DNA from: Toxotes chatareus
Taxonomy: Eukaryota; Chordata; Actinopteri; Toxotidae
Reading direction: 5' to 3'
Assembly (NCBI GenBank): GCA_016801885.1
Contig: CM028896.1
Coordinates: 16,710,501 to 16,774,500, forward strand
DNA: 64,000 bases
The notes beneath the pieces are model-generated. The model was not told the DNA's origin. It saw nothing but the letters and a program-made list of their open reading frames with translations, and did not search any database. Shown piece by piece: positions 52,336-63,557 of the stretch (the first letter of the stretch is position 1; every line of letters begins with the position of its first letter). The translations under genes were made by a program, and so were the position numbers.

Positions 52336-55300
52336 GTGAGTCTGAAGTGGTTTTTAAAAATGTCTTTTGGCGCATTTAGAGTGGTATTTTCATCTGTCTG
52401 AGAGCGCATTACTGAAGCTTAAACATGTGTGTTTCGTTTACTGCTGTCGCTGGCAGGATTTTACGTTCCCGCAGCCCGTAAAAAGCCAGCTTTGAGCAGG
52501 GTGGATCGGGACGTGCATAACGGTACACACCGGTCTTTTTTAGGCGTTGCTAGTGAGAGCTAACGTTAGCTTGAGTTGTAGCAGCAGAGGGGATAATTAG
52601 CTTCTTAATGAAAATGAGTTACATAAAAAGGCTGCACTGGTTACACGCAAATAAACTGCACATTCAGTTTGTGAACATCACTTTGATGATTGAACATATC
52701 GCCTGCTAGCCGGTTAGCGGCTTGTTATATCTGTAAAGTGCCGTAATGTAAAGCTTCGGTGAGTGACAGATTAAGGTTCTTTCTCCGTCGGATTTACCAT
52801 TAATGCTAGCTGGCTAACGTTAGCTATAGCAGCCGGCTAGATGCTAGCATGACAATTTTCAGACCACGGAGCTCTTCTGTAACGCACACATCTAGCATTT
52901 ACTGCTAAGTTGGAACATAGCTGGTGGTTATATTGCACTTAACCTTAGCGTTTTCAAAGAGTTGAGCTGGAATTATCTTCTAATGTTGGCCAGTAACTCA
53001 TAGCAGTTGTACCCTTCAAGCTAGCGTGAGCTTATGGAAGGACTAACTACTTGGCTGTTACTTTGTTGGCGCTAGCATTAGAGAGTTAGCCCTTTAACTG
53101 GGCGGCTAAGACTAACATCAGAGTAATGCTGCCTCGGTAACACAAGTAATTAAATCACTTGTATTGGGGTTGTGCGGTTTTATCCACTTTTTTTTTCTCA
53201 TCAAAGCTAGCTTTTATGATGTGGCTAACCTACATCCGCTCCAGATAACGGTACCTGTTGTTAAAGTGGGCTATACCACAACATTTGGTTTTGATACCAA
53301 GTAATACCAGAACCAGGATATCAATACTGATTTTGAATTTTATTTATTGTTAAAAAATGTAACTGTACCATGTAAAGGGGGGAAATAAGTCGTGATTTAA
53401 GATTTAAAGGCGTTATTAACAGGCCCACACTGAATATATTTTAATTGCCCCCAAATAATTTGCCAAACACGAGGATCACATGCAACACTAAACAGTTTTC
53501 AGTGGTAAATAACAAATGTTCGTTATGTGAGATGTTTAACTATGCAAATGCAGAAAAGCAGTGATGCAAATACTGAATCGCCAAGAAGACGTTTCATGAG
53601 CCCGGGATTTGATCGAACATGTGATGGATCAGTTTTTCTTGATATATTTGCTGTTGTCACCAGTATCGATATTCAAAACGAGGCTTGTTCAAAACTACTT
53701 AAATCACAGCAGGGAATGTCTGCTCAACAATACATTCTTTTCAGACAGTAGGTAGAGGGAGCAAAGTTTCTATCAGAGTTAAAGGTATTGTCATTTGCAT
53801 ATCATAATTTTGCCTCACACTGTGGAACAACATATTAACTCCCTTGCTCATGTTGATCACTTTTTCTAATCTGGAACCTGGGTGAAAATGTATTGGTCTT
53901 TCTTATAGCCTATCTTGAAGGTCTCATGAAGAGAACAGTCTGTTCACCATCAGTGTTGCCAGTTTCATTTTCTCTTGTCATACTACCATGGTTATCTGTG
54001 TGGTTGTGTATTTAGTGATGCCTCAGTAGGATTTCGTTGGCCATGAACTGAGCAGTTTATGACCCTCTTCACTATGAAAAGCCTTGCAGGAAGTAACAAT
54101 ATGGGGAAGTTTTAATGTTTGTTTGTGTTTACTGGCAGATGTTGATTCCAGTTCATGGTCATTTTTATCCTGTTCAGGATCTTTGAGCCACTTTCAGACA
54201 ATGTCTGCTTGCGACCACAAGTTCAGCACCAAATGAAATGTGATTATTCGTCCAGTCTTCTCCTAAAAATCCTTTATATACATTTACATTACAACACAAT
54301 TTTAAAACATACATTTTGTGACATAGAATTTTAAATTCTGTAAATACAGTATGTGCACATGGCAACCTGCTTAACTTACAAACCCATACTGTAAATTCAC
54401 CAGTTACATAATAATGTAAGAGAGAGTTGTCATCACTGTTGTGAAATTCAGCTTTGCTCCTGATGGACACAGACACATTATGCTGTACATTTGTTGTCAG
54501 TTAGTTTTGTAGTTCTGTTAGTCACAGCAAAGAGAAATGAATCAGAATTCAAACCTTTCTAAAGGCTGATTACCTCCTCAGTGTTAAAGCGTCCTTTTAC
54601 CTGTGTGGCAGGTGTCTGTGATGTCTGTGCACTAGAGCTTACATGCCTAAAAGTAAAGGTTACCCTGGACTACAAGACCACTTGAGCTGTGACTGGTCAG
54701 CCTGTGCCAGCTCATCAACAGTTTTTTCTTTTATAATCCAACAAGACAGTTTCCAGTGCAGACCTTCTCTCTGCTGCCACTGTTACTGCTCAGTCTCACA
54801 AAGTCTGTGTCAGTGAGCGTAAACTGTTTATTTGGGTATATAATGAACGCGTGACACTGAATATTAATGCTGGCCACTACTCACTGGCCGCACTGTGTTG
54901 TGCATCTCTATCCTTGAAGGTTTGAAACAGTTGACACGATCCTCTTTTTTTAGCACAACATAGTCAATTTCTTAACAGTGAATAATCAATAACTGATTAA
55001 ATATTAACATCCCCCTTTTTTTTTTTAAAATAACTCTAACCCTACCAGTAAAGTAAAGCTGATGCTACAGTGCTATTGGAAAACACCTACAAACTACAGT
55101 GAATATCTCAGGAAAAGCAGGTGTATTACCGGTGGTTTCACTGATTAATTTCTCATCTCGCGCTGACATATGCTCATCAGGGAAACGAACAGGTGTGTAA
55201 ACTTCAGTTGGAGTGAAACCGCTCGGCTCTTCACGGCACAGGATTAAAACCCCTGTGGCGTAGCGTGGTCACTGTGATTGGTGCATTTCAAAATCTCATG

Positions 55301-58300
55301 CAGTGGATGCTTTTGTACATTTTGCCAGAGCCAACATGTTAATTTCTCTCTGTTACAAAAGCTGCAGTGTACACCACTGTGAGCCAAAGCCACAAACACG
55401 GCGCTCGGCCTTTGTTTTTCCAGTTGTGCTACATTGTTCCTCCGGTTACATGACTGTCAGAGCCAAAATCTGGTTTGTTTTTGAAAACGTTATGCGTCAT
55501 GACAGGTTATGTATAAATTATTAAGGTTTTTTTTTATGTAGAACACACGGTATGTCTTGTAGCGTTTAAAGAAAAATGAAAGTCGTTGAATGGCATCTGT
55601 TAGCTGGGAGATGCAGATGTTAAGGATTTTTGTTGGTGCAACTGTTTTCATTATTCATTAATCTGCCAGTTATTTTCTCAGTTGATGGAGTAATTGGTTT
55701 GTTGGCTGGTGGTACAGTTAACAAGACATAACGGTTCTCATCATTATGATTTTTACAACGTAGTCTCTCTTTCTCTTGTTATTCTCTTGGCTATAAATGA
55801 ATTGTACGAAGCTTTTCAAGTTGTCTACATTGTTGATCTTGTGTCTGAAGGACTTTCTGCCCTGAGCTGAGTGTTTCAGCTTCATCTATCAGTTTATGTT
55901 TAGGTTTAGGGTGGGGTGCTGAGTCTGCCGATCTCAGCAGAGGGTTTGCGGGGATTGTTAGAGGAGGAGGTGTTGCCTGAGAGGGCAGGAAGAAAGTCCC
56001 TTTTTCTGTGTACCTGTGTGGTACACAGAAAAAGTTTATTATCACCCATAATCAGGGCCCTGGTTAAACTGCTGTTTGAGCTGTTACAGCTATTTGGAGT
56101 AAAAGTTATTTGATTGTAATTGAAACAACACGCAGTGTAGGAAAAGAACTGCATCTCAGTCTGTCATACTGATATGAAATAAAGCATGAAATGCTTTTTA
56201 AAGGGCTGCTCTATTTATGAGTAATTAAACATCTTTACTACTTAGCTATATATTATAATTATTCAGATAATGCTCTGTTTTTAATGCAGTGTGTGTCATG
56301 GTGTGTTTTTTTTTAATCGACTCCTTTGCATCAGTTCATATTTTTATTTTCATTGTTAGTATGTCTTAGTCTTGCTGTAAATACACAGCCAGTCTCAGTG
56401 TCTTGCTTCAGTTGTTGTCCTCAGTATTGGGGAATTATTTCTTCTTTAGTATTGTTGTACAGCTTCAAACATATACTGTCTCCAGAAAAATGACTTCTTT
56501 ACATTTCAACACTTTCCTTAGCATTTCGAACATTACTTCAGTATTTTCACTGATGAGTTACCAAAGGTTTTAACTTTCTCTCTCTCTCCATCTCCTTCCC
56601 CACCTCTCCCTTGTTTTCCCTCTCTCAGCCGTGTAGTGTTGCCGGTCTCTGTGGAAGAGGTGAGTATCATTACCTCCATACGCTCTTAAATATTACATGA
56701 TGAGTCATTTTAGCAAATTCTTTGAATCCAGTCTTTCTGAGGCTTCTCAGTATGTTGGAATGGACATAGCTGTGTAATTATTTTCTCCTGTGCACAGAAT
56801 GCTCATCCAGTCGGGCTTTAGTCAGGGGCTAAGACAAAATAGCCTTTGTTGTAGAGCACTGGTATTTGTGTGACAGGCTGGTGGTGGTGTTTGCGGAGGG
56901 AACTGGACTGGGGTGTGGACTCGGCCTTTAAAACTGTCTCAGCCTCTGTAACATCTTGCTCTGAAAAGCTTTTTTTTTTTTTGTGCTCAGTTTCTTGAGG
57001 AAGTGCAGACTGTTTAGCCTCAAAATAGAGCATTTACAACTGTTGGTTCAGTTTTCATGTGAGCACAGACTGTACTGTCCAGTGACGGCATACGCTGGCC
57101 CAAATTCACAGGCTTCTCTGCTTGGGAAAAACATGGTGGCTGGCAGTAAGAGCAGTCAGATTTCACAAAGGAAAAAAAGCATTTTCAACCTGAAAATGAA
57201 GGATTTTCTGTAGGATGATGCCAGTTTAATGTTCCCGCAGTGACATGCTGTCATGTGTCACTGTATGCTCATCAGGCCTTTTGACAGTTAGCCAGGATGT
57301 GTCTCCTATAGACTGAAGACAAAACATGGACGCAGCTTCTCTGAGGTCAGCCGTAGGTTCATGGAGGGATGATTTGAGTTTATAGCTCACTGCTACCTCG
57401 GTTGTTAATGGATTCAGAAATACTGGATCACTGACCCCCCCCCAGAATATCTCCTTTAGAGTCTCAAAAACATATGTGTCTTCACCAAGATGACAAACGT
57501 CCACTTAAGAGCTGAATTTAGTTGTTATTTCTGTATTTTCAAAAAGAAGTCTGAACTTTTTGAAGAGAGTTTAATACAATCTATGAATTTTCTGTACAGC
57601 AGCTAGTGACAGTTAGCAGCACTGCAGTCAGAGAGCACCTGCACTGGCCTCAGTCTTTGCCTGTTCTAGCGAATGATCACAGGATTTGTCACAGTAGTTG
57701 TGGCTGTGTGTTCAGTGTGTGTCTTCTCTCTCTCTGTTCCCATTTTTCACAGTATCAAGTCGGGCAGTTGTACTCTGTGGCCGAGGCCAGCAAGAATGAG
57801 ACCGGAGGAGGAGAAGGCATTGAGGTGCTGAAGAACGAACCCTATGAGAAGGATGGCGAGAAGGGACAATACACACATAAAATATACCATCTAAAGAGGC
57901 AAGTCCACAAAATCGGAGGTCTTTGTTTGTAGTCTAACCTCCAGAAAAATAAATAGCTCTGAGCGTAGGGCTTTTATTTTCACCAACCGTACTGTAGAAT
58001 GTTTTTCTCAATTAGTTGATTATTCATTGTGTCTATAAAATGATGAAATTTATTTTTCATTATCAACAGCAGGCTAAAATTAATATTTGTGTTTGTACGT
58101 GTTCATAGGATGGATGAAATAATAATAATAATAATAATAATAAGATACAGTGACAGATAAGTTGAGTAATGATTGAAAGGCTCACTGATGGCACAAATCA
58201 GACAACCATAAATACCAGCTTTGTAAAGGTTGTACTTAGATTTATTTATTATTTAAAGCTACCTACGGTACAAATCAGGCATTTATTGCATTGTTATCAT

Positions 58301-61300
58301 CTTTGGTCAACTCCCAACCAGGTAACCTAAGTAAGTACGGCTCCTAAAACCTGGAACGCTTGGCAATAGAAAGAGCAACATGATCTGAGTTTTCGCCTCC
58401 ATCTGTTTGTTTGGATCTCAGGAAAGCATTAACAGTGTCAGTGTCAGTTACCAGCTGTTACCTCTGATGGGAGAGCTGTATGGGCTCCGTCTGAGGGGAG
58501 ACATTAGGTGTGAGGGCTGCTCTGCATGGTTGTGTAACAGCCCAAATAAGCAGCCGTACAAACTCTGTGCCTTCAATCGATCATCTCTGTATTTATGATG
58601 ATAACATCTCCAAAACAAATTCAGGACTTGTGTCGCGCGTCTCATCCCTGAAATAATTTGAGGCCTTCCCCCGTCAGAGGTCTGATATGCCAACGGCACA
58701 GGCAGAATATGTACGTAGGAGCAGGGGGAGGCCTGAGGCTGTTCTGAAGACAAAGGGGGATCCTGCTCCTCGTCAGGTGTTTCCTCTTATTCTGTCCAAC
58801 ACTATATTGCATCACAGGTTCTTTGATCTTGCAGGAAATAGGTGTTGATGTGTTTTGGGGCAAGAGCTTTAGGCCTTTTAATCCAGTGCTGCCGACAACA
58901 AAAAGCACAGTTCATTACCGGTAGAAGTGATAAAACATTTTAAATTGGGATCTTAAATCCTAAACCAGACAAGACAAAATGGTGTGTTTGGAGCTTGAAG
59001 TGCGCAGTCGGCTGTGGACCTGTGGATGTTTAGCTTCTGATGAAAGGATCGTGGACCTGATTGTCTGACTTTTCTCTCTCTCCCTGCAGTAAAGTCCCAG
59101 GGTACGTGAAGATGATTGCACCAGAGGGAGCATTAGTTTTTCATGAAAAGGCTTGGAATGCCTACCCATACTGTCGCACCAGTAAGTTCATGCTTGCATG
59201 ATGAACATGAAAGGTCACCGTTGCATGATATTTCAAAGTGTTTAGATGACAAATGCGATCTTGGCTTTTGATACTGATGCTATCTTTTTCTTTTGTCTCT
59301 GTTTTTTTTTTTTCCTCCTTCCTCTGCAGTTGTGACGGTGAGTTTGTCGAACCTTTTAACTTTTTTTTTTTTTTTTTTTTTATGGCCTGGTCTCACCAGA
59401 AACTCAAACGGCAAAATTCACCCGTTCATATTTGTGAATTTCAGGAGTGATCTCAAAGCTTATTTCAGTTCTCTACATACTGGGCCATTTCCTGCCCACA
59501 GCGTTTCAGGATTGTATATTATTTCAGTCCATAAAGAAATACTGAAGGGGGAGAAAAAGCTCTCCGAGGAGCGCTAACGGCACAGGTTCACACAGTTTAT
59601 TCGAGAGACGTATTTGTCCCATCGAGTCCTGTAACATTTTGCAAATCGTTCCTCTTGTGTGGAGCAGTTAATGCTCCCACAGAGGAGGTTAATAGCTAAT
59701 AAGCTATGATAGCTTTCTCCATTTTGGAGTCTCAGGGCCTCCATTCCCTCGAAGTTCAGCGCTGCCAGCTGGTCAATGGTGCCAACACACATCGGAGTTC
59801 AACAAACGGGAATCGGACACTACATTACAGCTGATCGCAGCAGATCTTTTAAAATAAATTGATTTTTGCCTTGATATTGTGCAGTTTCAGATGCAGCCTT
59901 TAGGTTGAGGCAGTGTAGGATGTTTGGGGTGTTTTGTTTTCCTGTCTTCCTGAAGGTTCTCTCACAGCCTGATATTGCTGCACTTTATCTGCCAGCTAAC
60001 TACTGTTGCTGGGGTAAAAAATAGATCCAAGCTGAGCAGTGCAGCATCACCAGTGTTGTTTCAGTCTAAATGTCTGATTGGTTAATTGGCTTTAGCTGTG
60101 GGGTTTAAGTACATCTCTTAGAACCCTCCATTCATGGTGTTCTTTGCACGGTTTGTCCTTGCTCAGATCAGTTGTACCACCTGAGTGGTGGTGTGAACTG
60201 AAAGTATATGAAGTGTGTGTTTTTCTCCTGCTTTTCAGAATGAGTACATGAAGGACGACTTTATGATAAAGATCGAGACGTGGCACAAACCTGACATGGG
60301 AACAGTAGAAAATGTAAGTGAGCAGAAGACACGACGTGTTTAGAGGGCTACTCCAGAGATATTACAATAATTATAATATAATATTGAACTTCCAGCGGCA
60401 GCGGGCGGGTGTCATGTGGGGAACAGATTTTTCAAAATGGCCCAAATCAAAGCAACAGAGGCTGCGAGCTCCTGATTCTTAGACACCAGCATGAGTCACG
60501 CACCTGAATCACTGGATCCCACATTTTCCATAATGCAACATGAGAGCGTTTTTCATTGCACCTGCCCTGCCTGATAAACACTCTCATACGATTATACAGC
60601 CACATTTTTTATCTTTCTTTTTATAAAAGAAACGAAACAGCTGTGTGGTTTGAATTTAATCTCATATGATTTACAGTCACACAGGTTTGAAAAAGCCAAC
60701 ATGATCCTTCACATAATATAATCATAATTTAATCGCTTGTCTTTCTCTGTGCGACAGGTCCACGACCTGGACGAGCAGACGTGGAGGACCGTGGAGGTGG
60801 TTCCCATAGATATTGCAAACAAAGAGGAAGTGGCCACGGGGGTGAGTTTTTATACCCGCGGTCTTTAAATGCCTTCAGCAACCACTGGAGATGTGAACAT
60901 GCAAAGTGAGTGGATCAGTTGTGATTATCATACCAGAGGTGACCTGAGCTCACGGCCTGATGAGCAGGTGTTTTTAACGGACACCTGGGATTTACAGCAG
61001 GATGTCTCCACCCTGAGGAGGAGTGTGATCATACAGGTGAACCCACAGTGTCAAAGACTGACCAGTACAAAATACTTCAGTCCCAGTAAGAAGCCTGAAG
61101 TTGGTGGAAGTGTGTGTGAAGTCGAGGACTGAAAGCAGCCTGAGCTGACCCGAGGTCGTTATGATCATCGGTTGGCTGCTTGATCCCGTGTATTTTCTGT
61201 GTCCCTGACTGGTTCAGCATGTGAGTGTTTGTTGCGTGTGCAGGTCAAAGGTCAAAGTGTTTCATATCTAATAACACAGACAGCTGTGTCCCCAAACCAC

Positions 61301-63557
61301 AAACCGTTCAGACCGAATGGATGCCGTCACCATCCGCCGTTTATCCGTTGACACTGAATCAGTGGATGACTCCGTCTCTGACACAGCGGAGCGTTCCCAG
61401 CTTTCCAGCTGTGAATCTGAAAATGTGCCTGCATCCCATTAAATTCCCCATTACTGCTGTCACAGTGTCCCAGCAGCTGTAGAACCTTTTTCTTTTTAGA
61501 ATCTTTTTATTTATCTTTTACATGACATTATTGTTCTTCTTCTTCTTATTATCTGTGTCTTTGCTGTTCATCTTAAAACTGAGCTTTTCCACACTGGAAA
61601 TAACGTGAGAGTTCATTTGCTTTGGCAACATTTGATTTATGCCTGACACTGTGGGTTAAATAGCACAAGACCACCAGTAAATAAATGCCACGGTTGTCTT
61701 TTAGAACCACTTATTACCCCAATGGGGGCATCTGTCACTCTGTAATGCCTAAACTGTCAAGTTGCCAGTGGTTTAAAATTCTAAAAGGAGGCATTAAGCC
61801 ATTTTCATCAAGGTGGGTCACAGTTGTCCCAGCGTTTCTTACTCTAGCTCCTGTACAATAATGACTTAAGTGGATCAGTGTTGAGGCCAAGGCTTAATCT
61901 GAATGTCCATCTGCTCCAGGTATGCACCGCTCTTTCCCCACAGACCTGAAGGATTAAAACAGCACAGCGAGCCGTGAGCTCGGGGGAGGGGATTTGGGGG
62001 TTGGGGGTTGCAGTAAAGATGCAGCCTTGCGGTTGCTGATTCTTCAGTGTTTCGGAGCAGGAGTGTGAACACTTGCTGGAAGGGTGAAGTCTGACTAAAC
62101 AGCTTCAGTATGAGTGAGTCAGCACTGACGAGTCTAAACTTGTTCTCTTTAAAGTGCACATGGAGAAAGTGGATTCAGATGAGATGAGTCCAGTGGCTGA
62201 TATTTATCTGTCTCACACTGAGAACACAATAAAATGAGCTAATAAAACAAGCCTGTGGGACAGGACGTTTTTCATATGATCCAGGTGGAGCTCGGGCTCA
62301 GTCCGTTTCTTGCTGCGTGTAAACGTTTTGTTGCCCTTTGTTTTCTTTTAGGACTATAAACCAGAGGAAGATCCTGCTCTTTTCCACTCTGCCAAGACGG
62401 GCAGAGGACCTCTAGGCCCTGAATGGAAGGTACCTCCCATAGCAACAGAAAGCAGAGCTGCACTAATGCCGAGGACGTTGTGATGTTCAGTGTCCCTCCC
62501 TCTCGAACCTTATTGACTTGTGTTTTCTCTGTTGTCCTTCAAAGAATGAGCTGAAGACAGACTGTCCTTACATGTGTGCATACAAACTCGTGACTGTCAA
62601 GTTCAGATGGTGGGGTCTGCAGACCAAAGTGGAGAATTTCATCCACAGGGTAAATCACAGTATCTGTTCTTCATGTTGCACTTTGATGGTTTTTAATGAC
62701 CTGAAGTTCGATGAGTCAGATTTTATCTAACGTGAACTTTGACCGCGTGTGTTGTCATTAGCAGCTTGGTGGTGATTTCCAGTGCCAGTGATAGGTGTTG
62801 TTTCTGATTGGCACAGCAGAGGGAGACGTGGCTCTGAGAAACATCTCAGTATTACTTCACTGAAAGCCCTGCACCTGTTAAACTGAGCAAAGCATAGTTT
62901 AGGTTAGAGAAGAGTAATTATCTCAATAGACAAACATTTTAAGTCTCCAACATGCGTCTGTGTGTTTTCATAACACTGTCACTGTCCTGCTAGTTTAGTC
63001 ATTAAGGTGATGGATGGACAGCACCAGTGATTGGTCTCTAAACCCTTATTGGCTGTGAAGAATAGAAGTTGTTTTACTTTGGTTTTGATTCCTTTTCTTC
63101 TTTCCGCAGCAAGAAAAGCGTATTTTCACCAACTTCCACCGCCAGCTGTTCTGCTGGATTGACAAATGGGTGGGTTTGACCATGGAGGACATCAGGCGGA
63201 TGGAAGAGGAGACTCAGAAGGAGCTTGAGGAGGTAAGCACACCCACCCACCCACTGAACACACAGCTATGCTCTCACACTTACACTGGACCGTTTCTGCC
63301 TCATGCGGCGACTTGAGTTCAAGGCAGAAATAAATGATGGAGTAGAAATGTAGCAAAGGAGCTTCCACATGAAATAAAGCTGTTTGTTGTGAATGATGAA
63401 TTATAGACGTTCAAATGATCCTTGGTTTGTTTTGACCGGACTGCTGGAGACGGCACAACATGCTAAACTTACCTGAATTAACCCTTTTTACCCCTGAATT
63501 TCACATTAGATGCGTCAGAAGGGAGATGTGCGAGGCACCTCTGCAACAGACGAGTAG
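52316..63557 (+). CDS. pitpnb: PITPNB, phosphatidylinositol transfer protein beta (complete, 11 exons)
   Basis: Soluble lipid exchanger that carries phosphatidylinositol and phosphatidylcholine between ER and Golgi membranes and supports PI4P production and COPI traffic. The 11 exons join to 810 nt: 269 residues plus TAG (human 271). It starts MVLIKEYRVVLPVSVEEYQV. Key parts are present: QYTHK (about residues 57-61, inositol-head binding Thr and Lys), WNAYPYCRT with the NEM-sensitive Cys, the membrane-docking Trp pair in FRWWGLQ, and the C-terminal lid FHRQLFCWIDKW. MVLIKE and VLKNEPYEK favour the beta over the alpha paralogue. The C-terminus MRQKGDVRGTSATDE has Asp where mammalian splice form 1 has phospho-Ser262. 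Intron 3 uses a GC donor and exon 5 is only 8 nt. Confidence 0.97.
52336..56628 (+). other. pitpnb: PITPNB intron 1
   Basis: 4.3 kb. Its first 900 nt are dense in GCTAGC/GTTAGC/GCTAAC motifs. A 74-codon frame at 53527 and others are not similar to known proteins. A dispersed repeat fragment lies at 55640-55705. It ends in a long CT-rich tract and TCTCAG. Confidence 0.8.
55640..55705 (+). repeat. Dispersed repeat fragment
   Basis: TTCATTAATCTGCCAGTTAT followed by TTTCTCAGTTGATGGAGTAA: same family as 25072-25200, in PITPNB intron 1. Confidence 0.6.
56629..56659 (+). CDS. pitpnb: PITPNB exon 2 (31-nt small exon)
   Basis: Encodes the last base of Tyr7 and RVVLPVSVEE. Preceded by a roughly 50-nt CT-rich tract ending CTCTCAG; donor GAG|GTGAGT is a perfect consensus. 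Confidence 0.95.
56660..57752 (+). other. pitpnb: PITPNB intron 2
   Basis: 1.1 kb with a poly(T) run near 56970 and a poly(C) run near 57436. No gene recognised. Confidence 0.8.
57753..57898 (+). CDS. pitpnb: PITPNB exon 3; ends at a GC donor
   Basis: Encodes YQVGQLYSVAEASKNETGGG through THKIYHLK and two bases of Ser. The frame and the known KSKVP junction require the exon to end at AAAGAG|GCAAGT, which makes a GC-AG intron. No GT within reach restores the protein. Confidence 0.94.
57995..58060 (+). repeat. Dispersed repeat fragment
   Basis: TTTTTCTCAATTAGTTGATT followed by GTGTCTATAAAATGATGAAA: same family as 25072-25200, in PITPNB intron 3. Confidence 0.5.
58118..58143 (+). repeat. AAT microsatellite
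   Basis: About eight AAT units in PITPNB intron 3. Confidence 0.95.
59090..59181 (+). CDS. pitpnb: PITPNB exon 4
   Basis: Encodes KVPGYVKMIAPEGALVFHEK through YPYCRT plus one base of Ile. Acceptor CCTGCAG, donor A|GTAAGT (strong). Confidence 0.95.
59330..59337 (+). CDS. pitpnb: PITPNB exon 5, 8-nt microexon
   Basis: TTGTGACG: with the A that ends exon 4 this spells Ile-Val-Thr, exactly the IVT of human CRTIVTNEYMK. Acceptor CTCTGCAG follows a nearly continuous pyrimidine tract; donor is ACG|GTGAGT; a 21-nt T run begins 23 nt beyond the exon. Without it the frame breaks between CRT and NEYMK. Confidence 0.93.
59338..60238 (+). other. pitpnb: PITPNB intron 5
   Basis: 901 nt. Begins with GTGAGT and a poly(T) run at 59361-59381; otherwise no feature recognised. 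Confidence 0.8.
60239..60313 (+). CDS. pitpnb: PITPNB exon 6
   Basis: 25 codons: NEYMKDDFMIKIETWHKPDM then GTVEN. Acceptor CTTTTCAG, donor AAT|GTAAGT. Confidence 0.96.
60314..60757 (+). other. pitpnb: PITPNB intron 6
   Basis: 444 nt between GTAAGT and GCGACAG. Nothing else recognised. Confidence 0.8.
60758..60841 (+). CDS. pitpnb: PITPNB exon 7
   Basis: 28 codons: VHDLDEQTWRTVEVVPIDIA then NKEEVATG. This is the least conserved surface of the family. Acceptor GCGACAG, donor GGG|GTGAGT. Confidence 0.95.
60842..62351 (+). other. pitpnb: PITPNB intron 7
   Basis: 1.5 kb. Short ORFs at 60869 and 61225 have no known relatives. Ends TTTTCTTTTAG. Confidence 0.8.
62352..62429 (+). CDS. pitpnb: PITPNB exon 8
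   Basis: 26 codons: DYKPEEDPALFHSAKTGRGP then LGPEWK. Acceptor CTTTTAG, donor AAG|GTACCT. The RGPLGP turn is invariant in class I PITPs. Confidence 0.96.
62545..62649 (+). CDS. pitpnb: PITPNB exon 9
   Basis: 35 codons: NELKTDCPYMCAYKLVTVKF then RWWGLQTKVENFIHR. It carries the Trp-Trp membrane-docking loop. Two residues shorter than human at the ELKTDCP loop. Acceptor TTCAAAG, donor AGG|GTAAAT. Confidence 0.96.
62650..63109 (+). other. pitpnb: PITPNB intron 9
   Basis: 460 nt ending in a T/C-rich tract and TTTCCGCAG. Nothing else recognised. Confidence 0.8.
63110..63232 (+). CDS. pitpnb: PITPNB exon 10
   Basis: 41 codons: QEKRIFTNFHRQLFCWIDKW then VGLTMEDIRRMEEETQKELEE without the first residues repeated. 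C-terminal helices that close over the lipid. Acceptor TCCGCAG, donor GAG|GTAAGC. Confidence 0.96.
63510..63557 (+). CDS. pitpnb: PITPNB exon 11 (terminal)
   Basis: MRQKGDVRGTSATDE and TAG. VRGTSA is typical of PITP-beta. The ending resembles mammalian splice form 2 more than form 1. Another terminal exon downstream of the window cannot be excluded. Acceptor CACATTAG. Confidence 0.92.
   Translation: MRQKGDVRGTSATDE

Larger units (their letters stand above)
57899..59089 (+). other. pitpnb: PITPNB intron 3 (GC-AG type)
   Basis: Starts GCAAGTCC and ends CTCCCTGCAG. Contains an AAT repeat (58118-58143), a repeat fragment (57995-58060) and no recognisable gene. Confidence 0.85.
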
